Positions 33,435-43,028 of a stretch of DNA of 64,000 nucleotides are shown piece after piece (position 1 is the first letter of the stretch; each line of letters opens with the position of its first letter). The notes under the pieces are model-generated. The model saw only the letters and a program-made list of their open reading frames with translations. It was not told the DNA's origin and ran no database searches. Both the position numbers and the translations under genes were made by a program. Origin of the DNA: an uncultured Pelagibacteraceae bacterium (GTDB lineage Bacteria > Pseudomonadota > Alphaproteobacteria > Pelagibacterales > Pelagibacteraceae); the NCBI GenBank assembly GCA_902570425.1, contig CACFYB010000003.1, forward strand, positions 18,134 to 82,133, given 5' to 3'.

Positions 33435-35777
33435 ATGAGTCAGTCCTTTAGTGAAAAAGTAAAAACTAAAATAAATGAAGATTTATCACCAACAAGAAAT
33501 TTAACAGGTTTTCATTTAAAAGTAGTTGCCGCGATTGCAATTATTTGGTCTTTATTTCAGCTTTGGTACGCTTCTCCATTTCCTTTTTTATTTAATTTTG
33601 GAATGTTTAAAGGATTGCCAGCAAGAGCTATACATTTAGGATTTGCTTTATGCTTAGCTTTTTTAATATATCCTATTTCAAAAGGAAAAAAAATTTCTAT
33701 AATAGACATATTCATTAGTTTTGCAGGGGCATTTTCTTGTTTATACATTTATTTTTTTTATGACCAACTTGTTGAAAGAGGTGGAGTTTTATTAACTTTA
33801 AAGATCAGTGAAAATTTTGATTTACCTGTAGAATTAATAATAGGAAGTTGTGGAATTTTAATTCTTTTAGAAGCAACAAGAAGAGCTATTGGATTACCAT
33901 TAGTAATTATTGCAATTTGTTTTTTATTATTTTCATATTTTGGAAGATATGCACCTGATATAATATCTCATGGTGGTCTATCTTTAAATAGACTGGTTGG
34001 TTTTCAATGGTTAGATCAAGAAGCGATATTTGGGATACCTATTGGGGTGTCAGTTGATTTTATTTTTTTATTTGTACTTTTCGGAGCTTTATTAGAGACC
34101 GCAGGTGGAGGTAAATATTTTTTAGATTTAGCATTTGCAATGGTTGGAAAAATGAGAGGTGGTCCAGCTAAAGCCGCTATTCTTGGATCAGGTATGACAG
34201 GCCTTATCTCTGGATCGTCTATTGCAAATACAGTTACAACTGGAACTTTTACAATACCAATTATGAAAAAAACTGGTTTCTCTCAAGAAAAAGCTGGTGC
34301 AATTGAAGTATCATCATCAGTTAATGGTCAAATAATGCCTCCTGTAATGGGAGCGGCTGCATTTGTAATGGCAAGTTTTATTGGAGTAACATACTTCGAA
34401 GTTGTTAAACATGCATTTTTACCAGCAATTATTTCATACATAGCTTTGTTTTATATATCTCATTTAGAAGCATTAAAATTAAACTTAAAAGGAATGGAAG
34501 ATTCTGATGTACCTAATCTAAGAAAAACTTTTTTATCTGGATTGCATTTTTTAGTCCCTATTTTTGTGTTAATTTATATGTTGGTTTATTTAAGATTTAC
34601 CGCTTCTTATTCAATTTTTTATGCAACTATATCCTTAATATTTGTAAACCTTATAAACAAAATAATTATAGTTGAAGATTATAAAGAAGGTTTAAAAGTT
34701 TGGTTTAATCAAACAGTAGTTGGATTTGAAAAAGGTGCTTTAAATATGGTTGGTGTAGGTATTGCCATTGCTACTGCTGGTATAATTGTAGGCGCTGTTG
34801 GATCAACAGGATTAAGTACAAATCTGATAATAGTTATAGAGTCTATTGCAAAGGATAATGTAATTATTTTATTATTCCTTACAATTGTATTATGTCTTTT
34901 ACTTGGAATGGGTTTGCCAACTACTGCAAATTATGTAGTGGTAGCATCATTAATGGCAACAGTTTTAGTTGATGTTGGTAATGCATCAGGTTTCATATTT
35001 CCTTTAATAGCAGTCCATTTGTTTGTTTTTTATTTTGGATTAATGGCAGATGTAACACCACCAGTCGGGCTTGCATCTTATGCAGCAGCAGCTATTTCTG
35101 GTGGAGATCCTTTAAGAACAGGTGTTCAAGCATTTTGGTATAGTTTAAGAACAGGAATTTTACCAATAGTTTTTCTTTTTAATCATGAACTTCTTTTAAT
35201 TGGTATAGAAAATGTTTGGCATGCTCTTTTGGTAATAATTACATCTCTTACTGGAATTTTAGTATTTACATCTGCTACACAAGGTTGGTTTATTAATAGA
35301 CTCAAATGGTATGAAATAATGATTTTTTTATTTATATCAATTTCTCTACTAGCACCAGAATTTGTATTAAATAAATTTTATCCTAAATATGATTATATTG
35401 ATGTAAGTAAAGTAAATGATATGAAATTAAACCCCGAAAAAGAAGCTCGTATTAAAGTCACTAGAATAACTGAATATGGAGAGAGATATAAATTATTTGT
35501 GATTGATAAAGACACTTTTGAAGAAGAATATAGTATAGAAAATTTTGGAATGAATTTAATTAAAAAAGATAATAACCATGTCGTAGATACAATTAAATGG
35601 AATGGAGAGGCAAAAAAAAGTGGAATTGAAATGGGTGACTATATAAGTGAGATCAAAATTGAAAATGCTGATAGACCATCAAAAAGTATTATATATCCAA
35701 TTGCAATTTTATTACTTTTTATATTTGGTTATTTTAATTCAAGAAGAGAAAATTCATCCACCGGGACCCAAATCTGA
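33435..35777 (+). CDS. TRAP transporter fused 4TM/12TM permease (DctQM-type)
   Basis: The 780-residue inner-membrane protein combines the small and large TRAP permease parts, as is usual with TAXI receptors. The large-subunit signatures GSGMTGLISGSSIANTVTTG, SSSVNGQIMPPVMGAAAFVM, LCLLLGMGLPTTANYVV and DVTPPVGLASYAAAAI are clear. After the membrane core, a soluble segment (about 640-750) has a PDZ-like stretch, AKKSGIEMGDYISEI, then a final helix; this resembles the DUF3394 tail of such permeases. The last 24 bp overlap the convergent thioesterase gene. Confidence 0.92.
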   Translation: MSQSFSEKVKTKINEDLSPTRNLTGFHLKVVAAIAIIWSLFQLWYASPFPFLFNFGMFKGLPARAIHLGFALCLAFLIYPISKGKKISIIDIFISFAGAFSCLYIYFFYDQLVERGGVLLTLKISENFDLPVELIIGSCGILILLEATRRAIGLPLVIIAICFLLFSYFGRYAPDIISHGGLSLNRLVGFQWLDQEAIFGIPIGVSVDFIFLFVLFGALLETAGGGKYFLDLAFAMVGKMRGGPAKAAILGSGMTGLISGSSIANTVTTGTFTIPIMKKTGFSQEKAGAIEVSSSVNGQIMPPVMGAAAFVMASFIGVTYFEVVKHAFLPAIISYIALFYISHLEALKLNLKGMEDSDVPNLRKTFLSGLHFLVPIFVLIYMLVYLRFTASYSIFYATISLIFVNLINKIIIVEDYKEGLKVWFNQTVVGFEKGALNMVGVGIAIATAGIIVGAVGSTGLSTNLIIVIESIAKDNVIILLFLTIVLCLLLGMGLPTTANYVVVASLMATVLVDVGNASGFIFPLIAVHLFVFYFGLMADVTPPVGLASYAAAAISGGDPLRTGVQAFWYSLRTGILPIVFLFNHELLLIGIENVWHALLVIITSLTGILVFTSATQGWFINRLKWYEIMIFLFISISLLAPEFVLNKFYPKYDYIDVSKVNDMKLNPEKEARIKVTRITEYGERYKLFVIDKDTFEEEYSIENFGMNLIKKDNNHVVDTIKWNGEAKKSGIEMGDYISEIKIENADRPSKSIIYPIAILLLFIFGYFNSRRENSSTGTQI

Positions 35778-36179
35778 GGGTTTTATTTTCAAAATTTTCC
35801 AAACGCCAGAAGCAGAGGTAATAATTTTATTATTACATTGTAATTCACAGAATAAAAAAACCAAAGTTTTTGTTTTTTTTAAAATTTTAACTTTACCAAT
35901 AATTTCATCTCCTATTTTCGATGCTCCAATAAACTTAATATCAAGAGAAATAGTTACGCAAGGAGCATTTTCTGCTGAACGATGTGCAGCTGTTCCAGCA
36001 CCAGCATCAATTAAAGCTGACAGGTATCCTCCATGAGTAATACCAGAAGCATTTAAATGATTTTCATTTATGGTAGTTTTAAATTCAAATTCGGTATCAG
36101 AAATGTTTTTAAACATAACACCACCATTATGTTTCATAAAGCCAGGCTTTAAACTAATTTGTTCAAATTTATTGGACAT
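35754..36179 (-). CDS. PaaI/YdiI-type hotdog thioesterase
   Basis: The 141-residue hotdog-fold protein has NHLNASGITHGGYLSALIDAGAGTAAHRS, the HGG(Y) and Asp/Glu motif of PaaI-like acyl-CoA thioesterases, then VTISLDIKFIGASKIGDEI. It hydrolyses an unspecified acyl-CoA. The gene is convergent with the TRAP permease. A possible tiny membrane ORF follows upstream on the same strand. Confidence 0.87.
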   Translation of the reverse strand: MSNKFEQISLKPGFMKHNGGVMFKNISDTEFEFKTTINENHLNASGITHGGYLSALIDAGAGTAAHRSAENAPCVTISLDIKFIGASKIGDEIIGKVKILKKTKTLVFLFCELQCNNKIITSASGVWKILKIKPSDLGPGG

Positions 36180-36185
36180 AATTTT

Positions 36186-36269
36186 TTATAGTACAAAAGT
36201 TAAAATTAATAAAATTATAAAAATGACTAGAAAGAAATAAATCACTGACTTTTGTAAAGAAACTTTCAT
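36186..36269 (-). CDS. Possible 27-residue single-transmembrane peptide
   Basis: The frame MKVSLQKSVIYFFLVIFIILL... ends in TAA at 36186. One hydrophobic helix follows a short basic N-terminus. An in-frame GTG at 36284 (MFKWLMKVSL) lies a few bases after an AAAGGGG run that could act as SD, which favours the longer 32-residue form. It fills the gap between tRNA-Arg and the thioesterase gene. Single-helix ORFs arise easily in AT-rich DNA, so this is tentative. Confidence 0.3.
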   Translation of the reverse strand: MKVSLQKSVIYFFLVIFIILLILTFVL

Positions 36270-36300
36270 TAACCATTTAAACACATTAGCCCCTTTTTAA

Positions 36301-36377
36301 TGGTGCGCCTGCTAGGAGTCGAACCCAGAACCTCCTGGTCCGTAGCCAAGCGCTCTATCCAGTTGAGCTACAGGCGC
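36301..36377 (-). tRNA. tRNA-Arg (anticodon ACG)
   Basis: A 77-nt cloverleaf on the minus strand: acceptor GCGCCTG/CAGGCGC, discriminator A and encoded CCA. The D arm is GCTC...GAGC. The anticodon arm CTTGG-CTACGGA-CCAGG gives ACG (read as ICG for CGU/CGC/CGA), and the T loop is GGTTCGACTC. Confidence 0.96.
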
Positions 36378-36449
36378 ATTTATAATTTTATTTAATTATA
36401 GTATATTAATTTTTAGTGTATTTTAATGATAAGACAAATTTAAAATTTT

Positions 36450-37625
36450 ATGGGCAATAAATCAAATGAAGTTGTTATTATAAGTGCAATTAGAACACCA
36501 ATTGGCACTTATAAGGGTTCATTAAAAAAAATGAGATCTGATCAACTTGGATCCATAGTAATAAAAGAAATATTAAAACAGTCAAAATTTAGTAAAGATG
36601 AAATTGATGAAGTAATATTGGGTCAAGTATTAACTGCTGGCGCAGGACAAAACCCAGCTAGACAAGCTGCAATAAATGCTGGTATACCTATTACAAAACC
36701 AGCTTATATAGTAAATCAAGTTTGTGGTTCTGGCCTTAGAGCAGTCATATCAGGTTATCAATCAATTAAATTAGGAGAGTCCATGACAATAATTTCTGGA
36801 GGTCAAGAGAATATGTCAATAGCTCCACATTCAATATTTTATAGAGATGATAAAAAAATTTCAGAGAATGAACTTTTAGATACAATGGTTAATGATGGGT
36901 TAATTGATGCATTTAACAATTATCATATGGGAGTAACAGCAGAAAATGTTGCAAAAAAATTTAATATATCAAGACAAGAACAAGATGAATTTGCTTTGAA
37001 TTCGCAAAAAAAAACAGAGAAAGCTTTTAAAGATAATAGATTTAGTGATGAGTTAGTCAGAATAAATCACAATGGAAATATTTTAGATAAAGATGAACAT
37101 CCAAGAAATAATTTAAAGATGTCTGATTTAGAAAAATTAAGAACTGTATTTCAAGATAATGGAACTGTTACACCGGGTAATTCTTCAGGAATAAATGATG
37201 GCGCAGCAGCTTTATTGCTAACATCTCTAGAGCAAGCAAAAAAAAAATCTATTAAACCACTTGCAAAAATAGTTTCTTGGGCTTCTGTTGGAGTTGATCC
37301 TTCTTTAATGGGCTTAGGGCCCATAGATGCAGTTCGTGAAGCGACCAAAAAAGCAAAATGGAGATTAGATGAAATTGATTTATTTGAAATTAATGAAGCT
37401 TTTGCTGCTCAAAGTATTGCAGTAATTCGTGAATTAGGTATTAGTCAAAATAAGGTAAATGTTAATGGTGGGGCCATTGCCCTTGGTCATCCTATTGGTG
37501 CTTCAGGTGCAAGAATACTTGTAACTTTAATACACGAAATGAAAAGACAAAAAAAAAATAAAGGTTGTGCAACACTATGCATAGGTGGAGGGATGGGTAT
37601 AGCTTTGTGTATTGAGGGAATTTAG
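36450..37625 (+). CDS. Acetyl-CoA C-acetyltransferase (thiolase)
   Basis: The 391-residue thiolase has nucleophile C92 in NQVCGSGLRAV, the NVNGGAIALGHPIGASGARIL histidine loop and the second active-site cysteine in CIGGGMGIALCIEG. The length and GSGLRAV form fit the biosynthetic AtoB/PhaA group that joins two acetyl-CoA; a degradative role is also possible. There is no adjacent phaB or fad partner. Its stop codon overlaps the end of a possible small convergent ORF. Confidence 0.93.
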   Translation: MGNKSNEVVIISAIRTPIGTYKGSLKKMRSDQLGSIVIKEILKQSKFSKDEIDEVILGQVLTAGAGQNPARQAAINAGIPITKPAYIVNQVCGSGLRAVISGYQSIKLGESMTIISGGQENMSIAPHSIFYRDDKKISENELLDTMVNDGLIDAFNNYHMGVTAENVAKKFNISRQEQDEFALNSQKKTEKAFKDNRFSDELVRINHNGNILDKDEHPRNNLKMSDLEKLRTVFQDNGTVTPGNSSGINDGAAALLLTSLEQAKKKSIKPLAKIVSWASVGVDPSLMGLGPIDAVREATKKAKWRLDEIDLFEINEAFAAQSIAVIRELGISQNKVNVNGGAIALGHPIGASGARILVTLIHEMKRQKKNKGCATLCIGGGMGIALCIEGI

Positions 37626-37738
37626 GAATTTATCTTTCCGTATTTTTCCTCTAATAAAATTTTTTGTATCCAGATTTTAGCATCTATATAAGCACTAACT
37701 TTTGGTTGAAAAAGTGTTTTTAAGAACTTTTTAATCAT
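37622..37738 (-). CDS. Possible 38-residue conserved-looking small protein
   Basis: On the minus strand, ATG at 37738 opens MIKKFLKTLFQPKVSAYIDAK..., ending EEKYGKINS just over the thiolase stop (a 3-4 nt convergent overlap of the kind common in this genome). The frame is open upstream to a TTG at about 37798. The composition is more mixed than random AT-rich ORFs (Tyr, Trp, Gln, Glu). There is no SD. I do not recognise it. Confidence 0.35.
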   Translation of the reverse strand: MIKKFLKTLFQPKVSAYIDAKIWIQKILLEEKYGKINS

Positions 37739-37834
37739 TTTTGAAGCATGCACATAAAGAGTGTCAAAAAATTGAGCAGAATGTGTTAAGATTTGCAATT
37801 ATCTACATTTTTATAGTGTATAAAACATTTAAAT

Positions 37835-40800
37835 ATGACTGAAAAATTATTAGTTCCTGACATTGGTGATTTTGAAAATGTTGAGGTAATTGAATTACTT
37901 GTCAAAGAAGGACAAGAAATAAAAAAAAATGACCCAGTAGTCACTATTGAAAGCGATAAATCAAGCGTTGAAATACCATCGACTTTTTCAGGAAAAGTTG
38001 ACTCTATTGAAATAAAAGTTGGAGATAAAGTTTCAAAAGGCGACTTAATTCTAAATATATCAAATTCTAATGAATCATCGTCCTTATCTAAAGATGTTCC
38101 AAAAAATACTGAAAATTTAATTCAAGAGGCTGAAAATTCATTGAAAAAAAATCAAAAACAATACGCATCAACACAAATAATTACAAAAGAAAAGCCTAAG
38201 ATAATTCAAACTGTAAATGAAGGAGACATTGATCCACTAGAGACAAGTGAATGGCTTGAGTCACTTTCTGATGTTATAAAAAAAGATGGTAATCATAGAG
38301 CACATTATTTGATTAAAGAACTAATTAATAAAGCATATATGGAAGGAGCCAATATTCCATACACGCAAAACACTCCTTATATAAACACGATTCCTGTAAG
38401 TGAAGAGAAAAAATCTAATGGTGATCAGAATATTGAAAGAAGAATAAGATCTTTAATAAGATGGAATGCCGCTGCAATGGTAGTAAGAGCAAATAAAAAA
38501 TTTCCTGAACTTGGTGGTCATATTGGAACTTTTGCATCAGCAGCAACTCTTTATGATGTTGGTATGAATCATTTTTGGAGAGCTAAAAATAACAAATTTG
38601 GAGGTGATTTAGTTTATTTTCAAGGCCATAGTGCTCCAGGCATGTATGCAAGAGCATTTCTTGAAGGTAGATTAAATGAAAAACAATTAGATAGTTTTAG
38701 ACAAGAAGTAAATCCTGGTGGTTTATCGTCTTATCCACATCCATGGTTGATGCCAAATTTTTGGCAATTTCCAACTGTATCAATGGGATTAGGACCGATG
38801 TTAGCAATCTATCAAGCTAGATATATGAAGTATTTAATAAACCGAGGATTAATAAAAGATGAAGGAAGAAAAGTTTGGACGTTTTTGGGTGATGGAGAGA
38901 TGGATGAGCCAGAATCTTTAGGTGCTATTGGATTAGCAGCAAGAGAGAAATTAGATAACTTAATATTTGTAGTTAATTGTAATCTTCAAAGACTAGACGG
39001 ACCAGTACGAGGTAATGGAAAAATAATACAGGAACTAGAGGGAATATTTAGAGGGGCAGGCTGGAATGTTATTAAAGTAATATGGGGTTCTTATTGGGAT
39101 CAATTATTAGCAAACGATAAAACAGGCCATTTAGTGAAAACTATGAACGAGACTGTTGATGGAGAATATCAAGCTATGAAAGCTCGAAACGGCGCGTATG
39201 TTAGAGAAAAATTTTTTGGGAAATATAAAGAAACTCAAGAATTAGTTTCAAGTCTTTCAGATAAAGATATCTGGAGATTAAACAGAGGTGGACATGATCC
39301 ACATAAAGTTTTTGCTGCATACGATAAAGCATCAAAAAATATTGGAAGCCCCACAGTAGTGATAGCAAAAACTATAAAAGGTTACGGTATGGGTAAAAGT
39401 GGAGAAAGTGTTAATACGACACATCAAACTAAAAAATTAGATATAGATGACTTAATGTATTATAGAGATAGATTTGATGTTCCTTTGACAGATCAACAAG
39501 TCAAAAATATTGAGTATTATAAGCCTGATCAAAGTTCCCCGGAGATTAAATACATCAAGGAAAGAAGACTTCAATTAGGTGGATTTATTCCAGAAAGAAC
39601 TACTTTTGCTAAACCAATTAAGGCTCCCCCTAAAAATATTTTTGATAACATGAAAGAGTCCACGGGAAAAAAAGAAATGTCTACTACGATGGCATTAGTA
39701 AGAATGTTAACAAATCTTCTTAGGGACAAAAATGTTGCACCACGTTTGGTGCCCATTATTCCTGATGAAGCAAGAACATTCGGAATGGAAGGTTTTTTTC
39801 AAAAAGTTGGTATCTATGCTCATGAGGGACAAAAATATGAACCTGAGGATTCTGCACAATTGAGTTCATATAGGGAGGAAAAAAGCGGACAAGTTTTGGA
39901 GGAAGGAATTACGGAAGCTGGAGCGATGTCATCTTGGATTGCTGCTGGAACTTCTTACACAAATCATGACATTGAGATGATACCTATCTATCTTTTTTAC
40001 TCAATGTTTGGATTTCAAAGAATAGGAGATTTTGCATGGGCTGGTGCAGATAGTCAGTCTAGAGGTTTTTTGATCGGTGCTACTGCTGGAAGAACCACTT
40101 TAGCAGGCGAAGGTTTACAACATCAAGATGGACATAGTCATCTCATGGCATCAACAATTCCCAACTGCGTGTCATATGATCCTACTTTTCACTATGAATT
40201 AGCAGTAATTTTTAGGGATGGATTAAAAAGAATGCATGAAAAAAAGGAAAATATTTTCTACTACATTACAACCATGAATGAAAACTATTCTCATCCTGCG
40301 ATGCCAAAAGATAAATCTTGTGAGGAAGGAATTTTAAAAGGAATGTATAAGATTAAAGAATTTAACAAGTATAAAAAAACTAAAATTCAATTTTTAGGAT
40401 CTGGCACTATTTTAAGAGAGATGATAGCAGGTGCAGAAATACTTCAAAAAGAATATCAAATAGATAGTGAAATTTGGAGCGTAACAAGCTTTAATCAGTT
40501 AAGAAAAGATGGTTTAGAAGTAGAAAGATATAATCTTTTAAATTCTGACAAGGAACCAAAAAAATCTTATGTTGAAAAATGTCTTGGTAAAACGGAAGGC
40601 CCAATTTTAGCTGCTTCCGATTATATGAGAATGAATTCAGATCAAATTAGACCTTACATAAATAAAAGTTTTTATTCATTAGGAACAGATGGATTTGGAC
40701 GAAGTGATACAAGAAAAAATTTAAGAAATTTTTTTGAAGTTGACAAAGAACATATTGTTACTTACGGATTGAGCGTACTAGCAAAAGAACAACTTGTTGC

Positions 40801-40873
40801 CTCTAAGTATGCAAAAGAGGCAATCAAAAAATATAAAATTGATGTCAATAAACCAATGCCAACAAAATTATAA
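37835..40873 (+). CDS. aceE: Pyruvate dehydrogenase E1, homodimeric type, with N-terminal lipoyl domain
   Basis: E1 decarboxylates pyruvate with thiamine diphosphate and acetylates lipoyl groups. Residues 1-76 are a lipoyl domain (TIESDKSSVEIPS, lipoylated K42 expected), followed by a linker to about 135. The AceE body starts near DPLETSEWLESL and carries HIGTFASAATLYDVG, QGHSAPGMYARAF, the ThDP motif FLGDGEMDEPES, and AGRTTLAGEGLQHQDGHSH. Total 1012 residues, against 887 for E. coli AceE, which has no lipoyl domain. Most alphaproteobacteria use the PdhA/PdhB heterodimer instead. The gene is coupled to aceF by TAATG. Confidence 0.95.
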   Translation: MTEKLLVPDIGDFENVEVIELLVKEGQEIKKNDPVVTIESDKSSVEIPSTFSGKVDSIEIKVGDKVSKGDLILNISNSNESSSLSKDVPKNTENLIQEAENSLKKNQKQYASTQIITKEKPKIIQTVNEGDIDPLETSEWLESLSDVIKKDGNHRAHYLIKELINKAYMEGANIPYTQNTPYINTIPVSEEKKSNGDQNIERRIRSLIRWNAAAMVVRANKKFPELGGHIGTFASAATLYDVGMNHFWRAKNNKFGGDLVYFQGHSAPGMYARAFLEGRLNEKQLDSFRQEVNPGGLSSYPHPWLMPNFWQFPTVSMGLGPMLAIYQARYMKYLINRGLIKDEGRKVWTFLGDGEMDEPESLGAIGLAAREKLDNLIFVVNCNLQRLDGPVRGNGKIIQELEGIFRGAGWNVIKVIWGSYWDQLLANDKTGHLVKTMNETVDGEYQAMKARNGAYVREKFFGKYKETQELVSSLSDKDIWRLNRGGHDPHKVFAAYDKASKNIGSPTVVIAKTIKGYGMGKSGESVNTTHQTKKLDIDDLMYYRDRFDVPLTDQQVKNIEYYKPDQSSPEIKYIKERRLQLGGFIPERTTFAKPIKAPPKNIFDNMKESTGKKEMSTTMALVRMLTNLLRDKNVAPRLVPIIPDEARTFGMEGFFQKVGIYAHEGQKYEPEDSAQLSSYREEKSGQVLEEGITEAGAMSSWIAAGTSYTNHDIEMIPIYLFYSMFGFQRIGDFAWAGADSQSRGFLIGATAGRTTLAGEGLQHQDGHSHLMASTIPNCVSYDPTFHYELAVIFRDGLKRMHEKKENIFYYITTMNENYSHPAMPKDKSCEEGILKGMYKIKEFNKYKKTKIQFLGSGTILREMIAGAEILQKEYQIDSEIWSVTSFNQLRKDGLEVERYNLLNSDKEPKKSYVEKCLGKTEGPILAASDYMRMNSDQIRPYINKSFYSLGTDGFGRSDTRKNLRNFFEVDKEHIVTYGLSVLAKEQLVASKYAKEAIKKYKIDVNKPMPTKL

Positions 40874-42132
40874 TGTCTGAAATAGAGATAAAAGTTCCCA
40901 ATATTGGAGAATTCAAAGATGTTGAGGTAATAGAAGTTTTAGTTTCTGTAGGTCAATCAATAAAAAAAAACGATGCTTTAATAACAATTGAGAGTGATAA
41001 ATCTAGTGTAGAAATTCCATCAAATTTTGATGGCAAAATAAAATCTTTAAAAATAAAGGTAGGAGATAAAGTTTCAGAGGGAGACTTAATATTAATTTTA
41101 GACAGCGTTAATGAAGCAAAGATAAAGGCACAAAAAAAGCCAGCAATTGAAAAAGAGATTAAAAAAAGCCAGGAAAAAAAACCAGAAATTCAAAAGATTT
41201 CAACTAATCAAAATAAAGTTTTTGATATATCGTCAGCAAGTCCAAAAGTACGAAAATTTGCGAGAGAACTTGGAGTAGATATTAAACAAGTTACAGGCAG
41301 TGAACGAAAAGGTAGAGTTGTTGAAAGTGATGTAAAGTTATTTGTAGCCTCTAAATCCAATAATTTAGTTAATAATGAATATAAAAATAACGAAAAGATA
41401 ATACAAGAATACTCTCACTCGGAGTTTGGAGAGATAGAAATAAAAAAGATACCAAGAGTAAAAAAATTATCTTCAAAATATTTAATGAATTCTTGGAGAA
41501 ACATTCCTCATGTAACAAATCATGATGAAGCAGATATAACTGAACTAGAGGAGTTCAGAACATCTTTAACTGATATATATACAGGAGAAAGAAAAAAGAT
41601 CACTCCTTTAGCTTTCATTGTAAAAGCTTTAACTGCATCACTAAAAAAATTTCAAAATTTCAATAGTTCTATTGATGATATTGATAATGGAAAAATGACT
41701 TTAAAAAAATATTATCATATTGGTATAGCTGTGGATACCCCGCATGGTTTAATGGTTCCAAAACTTAGAAATGCAGATAATAAAAATATTAATTTAATAA
41801 GTTCTGAACTCAAAAAAATCAGTGATCAGTGTAGAAATCTTAAAATTGATAAAAAAGAATTGTTTGGAGGATCTATGACAATAACAAGTTTAGGTGGAAT
41901 TGGAGGGTCGTTTTTTACACCAATTATAAATTATCCTGAAGTTGCGATTTTAGGTGTTGGAAAATCTCAAAAAAAACAAGTTTTTTTGGATGGTAAATTT
42001 ATAACAAGAACGATGTTGCCTTTGTCATTATCTTATGACCATAGAATTATTGATGGAGCAGAGGCAGCTCGTTTTAACAATGACTTAAAAGAAAACTTAG
42101 GTAAAAATTTTGCTTATAAACTAGCAGTCTAA
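40873..42132 (+). CDS. aceF: Pyruvate dehydrogenase E2, dihydrolipoamide acetyltransferase
   Basis: The 419-residue E2 has one N-terminal lipoyl domain (TIESDKSSVEIPS, K43), a charged linker, a peripheral-subunit-binding domain (SASPKVRKFARELGVDIKQVTGSERKGRVVESDV, about 115-150) and the catalytic core with SYDHRIIDGAEAARF near the end. The lipoyl segment closely matches that of the upstream AceE, sharing DVEVIE/NVEVIE and the GQ-IKKND stretch. E. coli AceF has three lipoyl domains; here one on E2 plus one on E1. No E3 (lpd) gene is adjacent. Confidence 0.95.
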   Translation: MSEIEIKVPNIGEFKDVEVIEVLVSVGQSIKKNDALITIESDKSSVEIPSNFDGKIKSLKIKVGDKVSEGDLILILDSVNEAKIKAQKKPAIEKEIKKSQEKKPEIQKISTNQNKVFDISSASPKVRKFARELGVDIKQVTGSERKGRVVESDVKLFVASKSNNLVNNEYKNNEKIIQEYSHSEFGEIEIKKIPRVKKLSSKYLMNSWRNIPHVTNHDEADITELEEFRTSLTDIYTGERKKITPLAFIVKALTASLKKFQNFNSSIDDIDNGKMTLKKYYHIGIAVDTPHGLMVPKLRNADNKNINLISSELKKISDQCRNLKIDKKELFGGSMTITSLGGIGGSFFTPIINYPEVAILGVGKSQKKQVFLDGKFITRTMLPLSLSYDHRIIDGAEAARFNNDLKENLGKNFAYKLAV

Positions 42133-42137
42133 GAAGT

Positions 42138-43028
42138 ATGTCAAAAACTGTCTCATTATTTAGCGCATTATTGTGCACATTCATTTGGGGAACTACTTTT
42201 ATCGCACAAGATACAGGTATGGATAATATAGGCCCATTCACATTTAATGCTGTTAGATTTTTTGTAGGTTTTTTAGCAATTATTCCTCTTGCTTTTTTAT
42301 TTGAAGTAAAAAAATTTAAATCAGAGTTTGAGTTAGATTTTAAAACGTTTCTTATTCTCTCTTTTTTAATAGGTTTGTCTCTTTTTCTGGGCTCTGCTTT
42401 ACAACAGGTTGCTCTTCTTTATACAGACGTTGCGAATGCAGCATTTTTTACGATTTTCTATGTTCCAATGGTACCAATTATAATTTACTTATTTAAAAAA
42501 AAATCAATACATTGGAGTGTATGGCCTTCAGTTATTCTTTGTCTTATTGGTGGCTATCTCCTCACAAACTTTTATAATGCCACAGTAAGGCTAGGAGATA
42601 CTCTTGTTATATTAGGAGCTTTGTTTTGGAGCACACATATCATTTTTACTGGGATAATAGTAACTAAATATAATTTGCCTTTAACTTTAGGTGCTATCCA
42701 AACTTTATTGGTAGCTGTATTTTCTTTTGTGATTGGTTTGATTTATGAAGAATTTATAATCGAAAATATTTTTAGTGAAATAGATTCAATTTTGTACGCA
42801 GGAGTCCTTTCAGGTGGTTTCGCTTTTGTATTACAAATTTATGCTCAAAAAAATATAACACCTGCTCCAGCAGCAATAATTTTTTCATTGGAAGGTGTTT
42901 TTGCAACAATTGCTGCTTGGTTTTTATTAAATCAAATATTGGGTATCAATAATTTATTAGGATGTTTTTTTATATTATGCGGCGTTTTATTATCTCAATT
43001 ATTACCTCTTGTAAAAAGATCATTTTAA
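42138..43028 (+). CDS. EamA/DMT-family transporter
   Basis: The 296-residue membrane protein has about ten helices in two EamA halves: CTFIWGTTFIAQDTG...FTFNAVRFFVG in the first and ILGALFWSTHIIFTGI...GVLSGGFAFVLQIYAQKNITPAPAAIIFSLEGVFATIAAW in the second. Members export amino acids and other metabolites. It begins 5 nt after aceF, so it may be the last gene of the pyruvate dehydrogenase operon. The substrate is unknown. Confidence 0.9.
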   Translation: MSKTVSLFSALLCTFIWGTTFIAQDTGMDNIGPFTFNAVRFFVGFLAIIPLAFLFEVKKFKSEFELDFKTFLILSFLIGLSLFLGSALQQVALLYTDVANAAFFTIFYVPMVPIIIYLFKKKSIHWSVWPSVILCLIGGYLLTNFYNATVRLGDTLVILGALFWSTHIIFTGIIVTKYNLPLTLGAIQTLLVAVFSFVIGLIYEEFIIENIFSEIDSILYAGVLSGGFAFVLQIYAQKNITPAPAAIIFSLEGVFATIAAWFLLNQILGINNLLGCFFILCGVLLSQLLPLVKRSF

